In this document: positions 11,319 through 22,351 of the stretch, one piece after another
How positions within the stretch are numbered: the first letter of the stretch is position 1
How the letters are laid out: the number at the start of each line of letters is the position of its first letter
Assembly: GCA_011799875.1 (NCBI GenBank)
Contig: CM022302.1
Span: forward strand, 201,668,086 to 201,732,085
From: Thinopyrum elongatum
Lineage: Eukaryota > Streptophyta > Magnoliopsida > Poales > Poaceae
Reading direction: 5' to 3'
DNA: 64,000 nt
The notes under the pieces: generated by a model
Databases searched by the model: none
The model's input: only the letters and a program-made list of their open reading frames with translations
Told to the model about the DNA's origin: nothing
Made by a program: the position numbers and the translations under genes

Positions 11319-12003
11319 CTTGTAGGATCGAAAGAATGTCTAGAGGGGGGGGGGGGGTGATTAGACTACTTGACCAAATAAAAATCTAAACTTTTCCAAA
11401 TTTTAGTTGTGGGTAGATTTTAGCAATTAGCACAAGTCAAGCAATCAACCTACACATGCAATTCTAAGAATGTAGCAGCGGAAAGTAGAACATTGCATAT
11501 GAAGGTAAAGGGAAGGGTTTGGAGAGTGCAAACGCAATGAAGACACGAAGATTTTTGGCATGGTTCTGATACGTGGTGCTATCGTACATCCACGTTGATG
11601 GAGACTTCAACCCACGAAGGGTAACGGTTGCGCGAGTCCACGGAGGGCTCCACCCACGAAGGGTCCACGAAGAAGCAACCTTGTCTATCCCACCATGGCC
11701 ATCGCCCACGAAGGACTTGCCTCACTCGGGTAGATCTTCACGAAGTAGGCGATCTCCTTGCCCTTACAAACTTCTTGGTTCAACTCCAGAACTTGACGGA
11801 GGCTCCCAAGCGACACCTAACCAATCTAGGAGACACCACTCTCCAAAAGGTAATAGATGGTGTGTTGATGATGAACTCCTTGCTCTTGTGCTTCAAATGA
11901 TAGTGTCCCCAACACTCAACTCTCTCTCACAGATTTGGATATGGTGGAAAGATGGTTTGAGTGGAAAGCAACTTGGGGAAGGCTAGAGATCAAGATTCTT
12001 GTG

Positions 12004-12008
12004 GTAGG
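12004..12008 (+). repeat. Left TSD (GTAGG) of the gypsy solo LTR
   Basis: GTAGG precedes TGATACATCTCC and recurs at 35191-35195. The uninterrupted sequence is seen in the other Sirevirus LTR at about 3798, where GTAGG occurs once. Confidence 0.9.
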
Positions 12009-12875
12009 TGATACATCTCCAACGTATCTATAATTTTTGCTTGATCCATGCTGTTATATTATCATTCTTGGATGTTTTACAATCATTTTATAGCAACTTT
12101 ATATCATTTTTTGGGACTAACCTATTGACATAGTGCCCAGTGCCAGTTGCTGTTTTTTGATTGTTTTTTACTTCGTATTAAATCAATACCAAATGGAGTC
12201 CAAATGCAGCGAAACTTTTTGGAGAATTTTTCTGGACCAGAAGACACCTGTTGGGCCAAAGAAGTACCAGAGGGGGGCTCCGAGGGGAGCACAACCCACC
12301 AGGGTGCGCCTGGGGGCCCAGGCGCGCCTAGGTGGGTTGTGCCCACCTCGGTGGCCTCCCGCACCGCCTCTTCACCCTATAAATTCCCAAATATTCCAGA
12401 AACCCTAGGGGAGTCAATGAAACACAATTCCAGCCGCCGCAAGTTCCAGAACCACGAGATCTAATCTAGACACCATCACGGAGGGGTTCATCATCCTCAT
12501 TGGTGCCTCTCCAATGATGCGTGAGTAGTTCATTGTAGACCTACGGGTCCGTAGGCAGTAGCTAGATGGCTTCTTCTCTCTTTTTGATTCTCAATACAAT
12601 GGTCTCTTGGAGATCTATTTGATGTAACTCTTTTTGCGGTGTGTTTGTTGGGATCCGATGAACTTTGAGTTTATGATCAGATCTATATCCATGAAAGTTA
12701 TTTGAGTTCTTTGATCTCTTTTATGCATGATTACTTATAGCCTCGTATTTCTTCTTCGAATCTTTGGTTTAGTTAGGCCGACTAGATCGATTTTTCTTGC
12801 CATGGGAAGAGGTGCTTGTGATGGGTTCGATCGTGCGGTGTTCTTTCCGAGTGACAGAAGGGGCAGCAAGACACA

Positions 12876-12880
12876 CATGT
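12876..12880 (+). repeat. Left TSD (CATGT) of Angela-like element
   Basis: CATGT flanks the element here and at 34464-34468. Confidence 0.9.
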
Positions 12881-14581
12881 TGTTGGGAAACGTTGCATGG
12901 AAAACAAAAAAAAATTCTATGCACACATAAGATCTATCCATGGAGATGCATAGCAAGGAGAGGGGAGAGTGTGTCTACGTACCCTCGTAGACCGTAAGTG
13001 GAAGCGTTTGTTAACGCGGTTGATGTAGTCAAACTTCTTCGCGCTCCAACCGATCAAGTACCGAACGTACGGCACCTCCGCATTTTGCACATGTTCACCT
13101 CGGTGACGTCCTCCACCTTCTTGATCGAGCAAGATGGCGAGGTAGCACAACGGCGTGGTGACGGTGACAGTGAAGTTATCTCCGTAGGGCTTCGCCTAAG
13201 CACTACGAAAATATGACCGGGGGTGTAAACGGTGGAGGGGGGCACCGCACACGGCTAAGCAATTGTTCTGGGTGTGCTAGGCGCTCCCTACCACATATAT
13301 ATAGGTGGGAGGGAGAGGGGAGAGGCCAAGGGGCGCCCCAAGTAGGTCTGAATCCTACTTGGGTTCCTGCCGTTGGCCGCGCCCCCTGCCATATTTGTCG
13401 GAGGGGGGAAGGAAAGGGGGAAGAGGGAAGGAAGGGGGAGGCCGAATCCTCCCTTTCCTTTCCCCACTTGGGCGGCTGCCATGGGGGGTCCGCCAGCCCC
13501 TTGTGGGCTGGTGTGCTCCCCTCTTGTGGCCCAATAGGCCCACTATCCTCCCGGGGGTGTCCGGTACCCCCTCCGGTACTTTGATGACTATCCGGTACAC
13601 TCCAAAACACTTCCGGTGTCCGAATACCATCGTCCTATATATCAATCATTACCTCTCGACCATTTCGAGACTCCTCGTCATGTCCGTGATATCATTCGGG
13701 ACTCCGAACAACTCATATAACACTATATCGTCAATGAACGTTAAGCGTGCGGACCCTACGGGTTCGAGAACTATGTAGACATGACCGAGACACCTCTCCG
13801 GTCAATAACCAATAGTGGAACCTGGATAGCCATATTGGCTCCTACATATTCTACGAAGATCTTTATTGGTCGAACCGTTATGACAACATACATAATTCCT
13901 TTTGTCCATCGGTATGTTACTTGCCCGAGATTCGATCATCGGTATCTTCATACCTAGTTCAATCTCGTTTTCGGCAAGTCGCTTTACACGTTCCATAATA
14001 CATCATCTCATAACTAACTCCTTAGTCATTTGCTTGCAAGCTTATGCCGTGTATTACCGAGAGGGCCCAGAGATACCTCTCCGATACTCGGAGTGACAAA
14101 TCCTAATCTCGATCTATGCCAACTCAACAAACACCTTCGGAGATACCTGTAGAGCATCTTTATGATCACCCAGTTACGTTGTGATGTTTGATAGCACACA
14201 AGGTATTCCTCCGGTATCCGGGAGTTGCATAATCTCATAGTCAGAGGAATATGTATTTGACATCAAGAAAGCAATAGCAGTAAACTGAACGATCAATATG
14301 CTAAGCTAACAGATGGGTCTTGTCCATCACATCATTCTCCTAATGATGTGATCCCGTTATCAAGTGATGACACATGTCTATGGTTAGGAAACCTTAACCA
14401 TCTTTGATCAACGAGCTAGTCTAGTAGAGGCTCACTAGGGACACGGTATTTGTTTATGTATCCACAGATGTATTTATGTTTCCGGTCAATACAATTCTAG
14501 CATGAATAATAAACCTTTATCATGATTTAGGAAATATAATAATAACCATTTTATTATTGTATCTAGGGCATATTTCCATCA
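12881..14581 (-). repeat. Angela 3' LTR (1701 bp)
   Basis: Bounded by TGTTGGG and CATTTCCATCA-like ends on the plus strand. A TATA-like box (minus sense) lies at 13296-13303. The partner LTR carries about 20-30-bp insertions relative to this copy. Confidence 0.9.
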
Positions 14582-14592
14582 GCCCCCACTTG
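14582..14592 (-). promoter_or_regulatory. Angela polypurine tract
   Basis: AAGTGGGGGC on the minus strand abuts the 3' LTR start TGATGG. Confidence 0.8.
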
Positions 14593-14815
14593 CACTAGAG
14601 TCAATAATCTAGTTGACATCGCCATGTGATTAACACCCATAGTACACATCGCCATGTGACCAACACCCAAAGAGTTTACTAGAGTCAATAATCTAGTTCA
14701 CATCGCCATGTGATTAACACCCATAGTTCACATCGCCATGTGATCAACACCAAAAGACTTTACTAGAGTCAATAATCTAGTTCACATCGCCATGTGATTA
14801 ACACCCAAAGAGTAC
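14590..14815. repeat. Tandem repeats in Angela 3' untranslated region
   Basis: A unit containing ACTAGAGTCAATAATCTAG and CACATCGCCATGTGATTAAC is repeated three times. The shorter ATCGCCATGTGA block appears five times. Such repeats are common just upstream of Angela 3' LTRs. Confidence 0.85.
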
Positions 14816-14829
14816 TAAGGTGTGATCAT

Positions 14830-15339
14830 GTTTTGCTTGTGAGAGAAGTTTAGTCAACGGGTCTGTCACATTCAGATCCGTATGTATTTTGCAAATTTCT
14901 ATGTCTACAATGCTCTGCATGGAGCTACTCTAGCTAATTGCTCCCATTTTCAATATGTATCCAGATTGAGACTCAGAGTCATCTGAGTAGGTGTCAAAGC
15001 TTGCATCGATGTAACTCTTTACGACGAACTCTTTATCACCTCCATAACTGAGAAATATTTCCTTAGTCCTCTTAGGTAACTAAGGATACTTTTGACCGCT
15101 GTCCAGTAATCTACTCCTGGATCACTATTGTACCTGCTTGCCAAACTCATGGCAAGGTACACAATAAGTCTGGTACACAGCATGGCATACTTTATAGAAC
15201 CTATGGCTGAGGCATAGGGAATGACTTTCATTCTCTCTCTATCTTCTGTCGTGGTCGAGCTTTGAGTCTTACTCAACTTCACACCTTGCAACATAGGCAA
15301 GAACGCTTTCTTTGACTGATCCATTTTGAACTTCTTCAA
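14830..15339 (-). pseudogene. Angela RNase H and RT end, broken
   Basis: RNase H removes the RNA strand during reverse transcription. The minus-strand frame at 15019-15339 holds the Copia segment after RT (PYASAIGSIKYAMLCTR, then YLRGLRKYFS). The RNase H part continues below 15019 in a shifted context with stops, ending near 14830. The start of RNase H is therefore separated from its catalytic part. Confidence 0.75.
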
Positions 15340-16352
15340 ATTTTGTCAAGGTATGTGCTTTGTGAAAGTCCTATTAAGCGTCTTGATCTATCCCTATAGA
15401 TCTTGATGCCCAATATATAAGCAGCTTCACCGAGGTCTTTCATTGAAAAATTCTTATTCAAGTACCCCTTTATGCTATCCAGAAATTCTATATCATTTCC
15501 AATCAACAATATGTCATCCACATATAATATCATAAAAGCTACAGAGCTCCCACTCACTTTCTTGTAAATACAGGCTTCACCGTAAGTCTGTATAAAACCA
15601 TATGCTTTGATCACCTCATCAAAGCGTATATTCCAACTCCGAGATGCTTGCACCAGTCCATAGATGGATCGCTGGAGCTTGCACACTTTGTTAGCACCTT
15701 TAGGATCGACAAAACCTTCTGGTTGCATCATATACAACTCTTCTTTAAGAAATCCATTAAGGAATGCAGTTTTGATGTCCATTTGCCAGATTTCATAATC
15801 ATAAAATGTGACAATTGCTAACATGATTCGGACAGACTTAAGCATCATTACGGGTGATAAAGTCTCATCGTAGTTAACTCCTTGAACTTATCAAAAACCT
15901 TTCGTGACAAGTCGAGCTTTGTAGACAGTAACATTACCACCAGCGTCAATCTTCTTCTTGAAGATCCATTTATTCTCAATGGCTTGCCGATCATCGGGCA
16001 AGTCCACCAAAGTCCACACTTTGTTCTCATACATGGATCCTATCTCAGATTTCATGGCCTCAAGCCATTTATCGGAATCTGGGCTCATCATAGCTTCTTC
16101 ATAGTTCGTAGGTTCGCCTTGGTCTAATAACATGACTTTCAGAACAGGATTACCGTACCACTCTGGTGCGGATCGTGCTATGGTCGACCTATGAGGTTCA
16201 GTAGTAACTTGATCTGAAGTTTCATGATCATTATCATTTGCTTCCTCTCTAGTTGGTGTAGGCATCACAGGAACGGTTTTCTGTGATGTGCTACTTTCCA
16301 ATTCGAGAGAAGGTACAATTACCTCATCAAGTTCTACTTTCCTCCCACTCAA
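15336..16352 (-). pseudogene. Angela reverse transcriptase, broken
   Basis: Copia RT copies the element RNA into DNA. Minus-strand frames at 15891-16352 and 15336-15848 carry the RT N-terminal part (NKWIFKKKIDAGGNVTVYKARLV), the DIKTAFLNGFL segment and the catalytic YVDD (15513-15524). Order and spacing match Copia RT. A frame change and stop near 15850-15890 and another near 15340 break it. The active-site aspartates are still present. Confidence 0.88.
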
Positions 16353-16478
16353 TTCTTTCGAGAGAAACTTCTTCTCTAGAAAGGTTCCATTCTTGGCAAC
16401 AAAGATCTTGCCTTTGGATCTGTGGTAGAAGGTGTACCCAATTGTTTCCTTAGGGTATCCTATGAAGATGCACTTCTC

Positions 16479-17456
16479 CTATTTCGGTTCGAGCTTATGA
16501 GGCTGAAGCCTTTTGACATAAGTGTCGCAACCCCAAACTTTAAGAAACGACAGCTTAGGTTTCTTGCCAAACCACAGTTCATACGATGTCGTCTCAACAG
16601 ATTTAGACGGTGCCATATTTAACGTGAATGCGGCTGTCTCTAATGCATAACCCCAAAACGATAGTGGTAAATCGGTAAGAGACATCATAGAACGCACCAT
16701 ATCTAATAAAGTATGGTTACAACGTTTGGACACACCATTACGCTGTGGTGTTCCAGGTGGCGTGAGTTGTGAAACAATTCCACATTGTTTTAAATGAAGG
16801 CCAAACTCGTAACCCAAATATTTGCCTCCGCGATCAGATCGTAGAAACTTTATTTTCTTGTTACGATGGTTCTCCACTTCACTCTGAAATTCTTTGAACT
16901 TTTAAAATGTTTCAGACTTGTGTTTCATTAAGTAGATATACCCATACATACTTAAATCATCTGTGAAGGTCAGAAAATAACAATACCCGCCGCATGCCTC
17001 AACACTCATCAGACCGCATACGTCAGTATGTATTATTTCCAATAAGTCATTAGCTCGCTCCATTGTTCCGGAGAACGGAGTTTTAGTCATCTTGCCCATG
17101 AGGCATGGTTCGCAAGTATCAAATGATTCATAATCAAGTGACTCCAAAAGTCCATCTGCATGGAGTTTCTTCATGCGCTTTACACCAATATGACCTAAAT
17201 GGTAGTGCCACAAATATGTTGCACTATCATTATCAACTTTGCATCTTTTGGCATCAATATTATGAATATGTGTATCACTATGATCGAGATTCAATAAACC
17301 ATTCACATTGGGTGTATGACCATAGAAGGTTTTATTCATGTAAATAGAACAACAATTATTCTCTGACTTAAATGAATAACCGTATTGCAATAAACATGAT
17401 CCAATCATATTCATGCTCAACGCAAACACCAAATAACATTTATTTAGGTTCAACAC
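16479..17456 (-). pseudogene. Angela GAG-pre-integrase and integrase, broken
   Basis: Integrase inserts element DNA into the genome. At 16902-17456 the minus strand encodes the HHCC zinc-binding segment (LWHYHLGHIGVKRMKKLH, then CEPCLMGKMTK) and the start of the catalytic core (IHTDVCGLM, first D). At 16479-16877 the core continues with RSDRGGKYLG (second D) and TPQRNGVSKR, where the third catalytic residue of the DDE triad is normally Glu but Ser-Lys is seen. A frame break separates the halves near 16880-16900. Confidence 0.85.
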
Positions 17457-17704
17457 TAATCCCGAAGGTAGAGGTAGTGTGCAATGGTGATTGTATCAAC
17501 CTTGGAATCATTTCCAACACACATCGTCACCTCGCCCTTAACTAGTCTCGGTTTATTCTGCAACTCCTGTTTTGAGTTACTAATCTTAGCAACTGAATCG
17601 GTATCAAATACCCAGGGGTTACTACGAACACTAGTAAAGTACACATCTATAACATGTATATCAAATATACCTTTGTTCACTTTGCCATCCTTCTTATCCG
17701 CCAA
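17456..17704 (-). pseudogene. Angela aspartic protease region with altered active site
   Basis: The protease processes the gag-pol polyprotein. The minus strand shows PWVFDTDSVAKISNS where Copia proteases have a D-T/S-G triplet; the third position is Asp (codon at 17597-17599). The change would be expected to inactivate the enzyme. The frame ends just before the zinc-knuckle part of gag. Confidence 0.7.
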
Positions 17705-18478
17705 GTATTTGGGGTATTTCCGCTTTTAGTGACCATTCCCTTTGCAGTAGAGGCACTCAGTTTCAGGGTTAGGTCCAGTTTTGGGCTTCTTCACGGGAGT
17801 GGCAACTTGCTTGCCATTCTTCTTGAAGTTCCCTTTCTTTCCCTTGCCCTTTTCTTGAAACTAGTGGTCTTGTTTAATCATCAACACTTGATGCTCTTTC
17901 TTGATTTCTACTTTCACCGATTTCTGCATCGCGAAGAGCTCAGGAATGATTTTCGTCATCCCTTGCATATTATAGTTCATCACGAAGTTCTAGTAGCTTG
18001 GTGATAGTGACTAGAGAACTCTGTCAATCACTATCTTATCTGGAAGATTAACTCTGACTTGATTCAAGCGCTTGTAGTACCCAGACATTCTAAGCACATG
18101 TTCACTGGCTGAGCTATTCTCCTCCATCTTGTAGGCAAAGTACTTGTCAGAGGTCTCATACCTCTCGACACGGGTATGAGTCTAAAATACCAATTTCAGC
18201 TCTTGGAACATCTCATATGCTCCATGGCGTTCAACACGTTTTTGAAGTCCCGGTTCTAACCCGTAAAGCATGGCGCACTAAACTATTAAGTAGTCATCAT
18301 ATCGAGCTTGCCAAACGTTCATAACGTCTGCATCTGCTCCTACAATAGATCTGTCATCTAGCGGTGAATCAAGGACATAATTCTTCTGTGCAGCAATGAG
18401 GATAATCCTCAGATCACGGACCCAGTCCGCATCATTGCTACTATTATCTTTCAACTTAGTGTTCTCTAGGAACATATC
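17705..18478 (-). pseudogene. gag: Angela gag, degraded
   Basis: Minus-strand fragments include an N-terminal part at 18278-18475 (DWVRDLRIILIAAQKNYVLD), a middle recognisable only in pieces, and a knuckle remnant CLYCKGNGH near 17735-17760 followed directly by a stop. Stops occur throughout, for example near 18278 and 17727. Position between leader and protease fits Copia order. Confidence 0.75.
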
Positions 18479-18854
18479 AAAAATAGGGGAGCTATATCAC
18501 GAGCTATTGATCTACAACATAGATATGCAAAACTATTAAGACTAGGTTCATGATAAATTTAAGTTCAATTAATCAAATTGCTAATGAACTTCCACTTAAA
18601 TAAACATCCCTCAAGTTATCTAAGTGATACGTGATCCAAATCAACTAACCCATGTCCGATCATCACGTGAGATGGGGTAGTCATCAATGGTGAACATCTC
18701 TATGTTGATCATATCTACTATATGACTCACGTTCGACCTTTCGGTCTCCAGTGTTCCGAGACCATGTCTATACATGCTAGGCTCGTCAAGTTTAACCCAA
18801 GTATTCTGCATGTGCAAAACTGTCTTACACCTGTTGTATGTGAACGTAGAGTCT
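18479..18854 (-). other. Angela leader, part next to gag
   Basis: Non-coding leader downstream (element sense) of the Tat insertion. It continues at 31840-32720. Confidence 0.7.
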
Positions 18855-18859
18855 ATCAC
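18855..18859 (+). repeat. Left TSD (ATCAC) of the Tat element
   Basis: ATCAC occurs immediately before TGTCGGAG and again at 31835-31839. Confidence 0.92.
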
Positions 18860-20006
18860 TGTCGGAGTAAATGACCACGGGTAGCCTCAGCAGCTCCCCT
18901 TGGTATTTCAAGACATCGGGGCAGGCTGCGCCCCTCAAACATCGAAGACAAAGGACCGCCTACCTGGGGCCGGCTGGTCCGAGCGGCCGGTTGCCAGGAG
19001 GTGGCGGAGCCTAGAAGACGGCCACGAAGTGGGCCGACTCCTAGCGGGCGGCTTCCTGGGAAGCCGGAGCCTAGCAGGCGGCCCCTCGCGCCCTCAAAGT
19101 TAGCGCCAACATAAACGTGACGAGACAGGGCATGGCTACAGTACAAGCCTGCCAACCCCGAATCCAGGGCAGAGCGTGGCCACAGTACAGCGTACCAAGC
19201 GGACACCCCGCGCCCAATGCGGCACTATTGCCATGCCACTCATGACATCATCCATGGCAGAAGAGGCCATGCTCCCATGAGGGGCGGTCAGTACGGCCCG
19301 CAGGCGGCAGGCCCTACCTGTCCGTGAGAAGCCAGAGGGCGGCGAGCCCTGACCAGTCGGCTCAGGGGGAGGCCGGCTCCTAGCAGGCGGCCCTCCCCCT
19401 CCCTCGAAGTCTGTGCGCCATTAACCAGATGTGACGGGGTGTGGCTACAGTGAGCACCCGCTAGGCGGCGGGACTGTATCCACGCTCCCCCTGACGAGGC
19501 CTCCGTCATCAGGAGCGATGCTACGACATAAAGCAGTCAACATGGCCCACCAGGCGGCGGGCCCCAGCGGTCGGCGGAGAAGCCGGCAACCAGTGACGCC
19601 GACAGCCAGGTCCCACATCTGGCCGAATTACCATTGCACCCCTGGGGGCTAGGCCTATATAAACCCCCTAGGTCACCCCATGCAGGGGGTTGGACTCTCG
19701 ACCAAGCACCAAAATCACCACACACATGCACGCAGAGAGAGGGGAATAGAGTTAGCCTTGCCTTTCTTCCTCCTCTAGCCAAACAGCTCAAGGAGCAAGC
19801 TTGTAGCTACCTGTTGAGGCAGTGATCATGCGGAGACCCCGCAGAGCAGGACTAGGGGTGTTATCTCCTAGGAGAGCCCCGAACCTGGGTAAGATCCACA
19901 AGCGTACGCGGTCTCGCTCACTCCCGCTTCTAGAGCCCGGCGACGTACTTTTGTCCCCATCCACGATAAGCCATCCCCTGGCATATGTCGCACGATATCC
20001 CCGACA
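18860..20006 (+). repeat. Tat element 5' LTR (1147 bp)
   Basis: TGTCGGAGTA to ATCCCCGACA, with short terminal inverted repeats TGTCGG/CCGACA. TATATAAA at 19656-19663 is the probable promoter. Confidence 0.93.
19656..19663 (+). promoter_or_regulatory. TATA box of the Tat 5' LTR
   Basis: TATATAAA lies about 350 bp before the LTR end, and the identical box is in the 3' LTR at 31494-31501. Confidence 0.7.
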
Positions 20007-20026
20007 TTTAGCGCCCACCGTGGGGC
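20007..20026 (+). promoter_or_regulatory. Probable primer-binding site
   Basis: TTTAGCGCCCACCGTGGGGC directly follows the LTR. The GCGCCCACCGTGGGGC block is characteristic of this position in grass Tat-type elements. The matching tRNA was not identified. Confidence 0.5.
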
Positions 20027-20034
20027 TTGGTGCA

Positions 20035-22351
20035 CCGTCATCCGGGAACACGTTCTGGACGAGAACCCTCTTCCTCCCTGGCGAGCGCAGCCAGCCCGGT
20101 ACGCCCCACGGCATTTGCACAGGCACGCTGCACGGCGTGGAAGCGGCTTGCGCTGCAAGCAGCCTCGCTGATCTCATCGGCGGGATCCGCCTCTCCGACG
20201 AGCCCGCACTCGACGCGGGCGCAGCTAGCTCTGAGAGCTGCCTCATCGATCTCCTCGGCAAGCTTCACATCGCCGACGAGCCGGTCTCCGACCTGGAGTC
20301 CGTCGGCTCCACCGACCTGCTCGTGGACATGATCATCGACACCGGCGCCACGTTTTCTGATGCCTTCCCCGGTGACGTGGTGATCTTCGACGACCCACTC
20401 CCCGCTGCAGACAGCAGCGCCAGCGCCAGCACCAGCACCATCACCGAGGTGCTGGTCTTCAGCCACGACGGAACCCCCGACCAGGCTGGCCGGGACCCAT
20501 TGTAGGCGGCAATGCGGGACCTGTCCGCTCCCGTAGCGCCCGGTGCGAACGGTGAAATGCTGGAAGCATGCCGTATCGCACTCCTCGACACCGCCAACAA
20601 GTTAGCGGCCATGAGACGCCTCACCGAGGCCTACCACTGCAAGATCGACCACGCCGTCTGCGCCACGCCGGCTGCTGGCGAACCTAGCCGAGCGGGCACG
20701 GTCCGGCAACGCGGCGCGGCCATCGCCAGCATGTTGGGGGCCGACCGCCCAGTCTACGCCACGCCGATGGAGAACTTACGCGCTGCCCAGGCGGCGACAG
20801 ACGAGCTGGACCTCCTGGAGGGCGACGAGCGTCGATGCATGACGGAGCGCGTCCAGCAGCTCATCGATGCGGCCGCCGCATGGTGGAACCTGGCGTATAG
20901 GCCGAGAACCTTCCCCCTCGCCGAGAGCACGGCGTGACCTCCCGGACGCCGACAGACGGCGCCCGCGGCCGAGGTGACCCAGAGCCGGTTGCTAGCCGCA
21001 GCCGCACCCGTATCTCCATCGAGCGCGACCAGGACGGCCGCCCATGAGCAGTAGAACGACGGGACGGTCGTCAGCCCCCCCCCCCCCCCCGCGCAGGGAG
21101 AGGCGCGCCTCCCCGCCGCCTGTTGAGCATCCGACTCTCGGGCGCCGGCTGGGCCCCCGCGAGGGAGTCAGAGAGAATGACGCCCGCAACTGGATCGACC
21201 GCTTGGCTCGATCCCTAGCATTGGAAGAAGAAGATGCAATCGGCCCGCCTTGTTTCGGCCCCCGCATTCAGGACGAGCCCTTCCCCAAAGGGTTCTCGCT
21301 CCCTCGGGACACTCCCAAGTACAACGGTTCTGTGAAGCCGGAAGATTGGCTGGTCGACTACTGCACCGCCGTCAACATAGCGAACGGCAACAAGCGCGTC
21401 GCCGTGAAGTATGTTCCGCTCAAGCTCCAGGGCACGGCCCGGACATGGCTGAACAGCCTCAAGCCCTACAACGTCAACAGCTGGCTCGACTTCACCGAAG
21501 TTTTCATCCGCAACTTCACCAGCACCTACAAGCGGCCGCCCAAGCCTCGCCAGCTCTCCCGGTGCATCCAAGGCCCGATTGAGTCCACCCGCGAATACTT
21601 AACGCGGTGGGCCGAACTACGCAACTCATGCGAAGGGGTTCATGAGGTGCAAGCCATCGAATACTTCACTATCGGGTGCCAAGAAGGCACCCTACTCAAG
21701 CATCGACTCCTCTGCGATGAACCAGCCACGCTCGACGAGCTGCTGATCATAGTGGACAAGTACGCCACTACCGACTCCTCCATGAAGTCGGAGCTCCGAG
21801 TGGATGCGTCAGGAAAGATGCGCCCTCCGGCCCCTCAGACGCCGGCTGGAGATCCCGGTCGGCACCAGCAGTCAAACGACAACAAGCGCAAGGCCCAGCA
21901 GCCGGCTACCACCAGTCGGCAGGTGGCGACACTCGAAGATCGGCAGCCAGAGGAGCAACCCGGCCACAAACGCCAGAAGGGCGACAAGCCTGCCTGGTTG
22001 CCCGCCTTCTCTTTCGAGCAAACCCTTGATGCTCCCTGCATGTTCCACAGCGGCGCGAAGCCATCCAACCACACCACCCGGAAGTGCCACTGGCTCACCC
22101 GCATCGCCAGGGGCGAAGGACTGCCTCCGCCGCCTGCTGGCCCGCCGCCTCCGCCTCCCCAGCAGCCGACGGTCCAGCCAGTCGGCGCGATCCAAGATGA
22201 GTTTCCCGAAGTACACGGAGCTTACGTCGTCTTCACCAGCGTGGCTGACAACAAGCACAGTCGGCGTCAACAGCGCCGAGAGGTGAATACTGTCGCCTCT
22301 GAAGCCCCAGAGTTCATGCACTGGTCGGAGAGGCCGATCAGTTGGAGCTGA
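20035..22351 (+). pseudogene. gag: Tat gag, broken
   Basis: The N-terminal part (to 20937) has two in-frame stops (near 20505 and 20935) and a duplicated DEPALDA/DEPVSD-type segment. The core at 21044-22351 is in another frame. It shows the retrotransposon gag domain (PKYNGSVKPEDWLVDY, then TARTWLNSLKPYNVNSWLDF and GPIESTREYLTRWAELRN) followed by a Pro/Gln-rich tail. A homopolymer of about 17 C near 21077-21093 lies by the frame change and may have caused it. A TGA at 22349-22351 separates gag from the protease in the same frame. The true start is not clear. Confidence 0.82.

Noticed and set aside
11303..11320. tRNA-like sequence
   Set aside because: Only the primer-binding complement of a tRNA 3' end; no cloverleaf around it.
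14590..14815. Regular direct repeats resembling a CRISPR array
   Set aside because: Eukaryotic context, directly next to an Angela polypurine tract; repeats are contiguous and without unique spacers of constant length.
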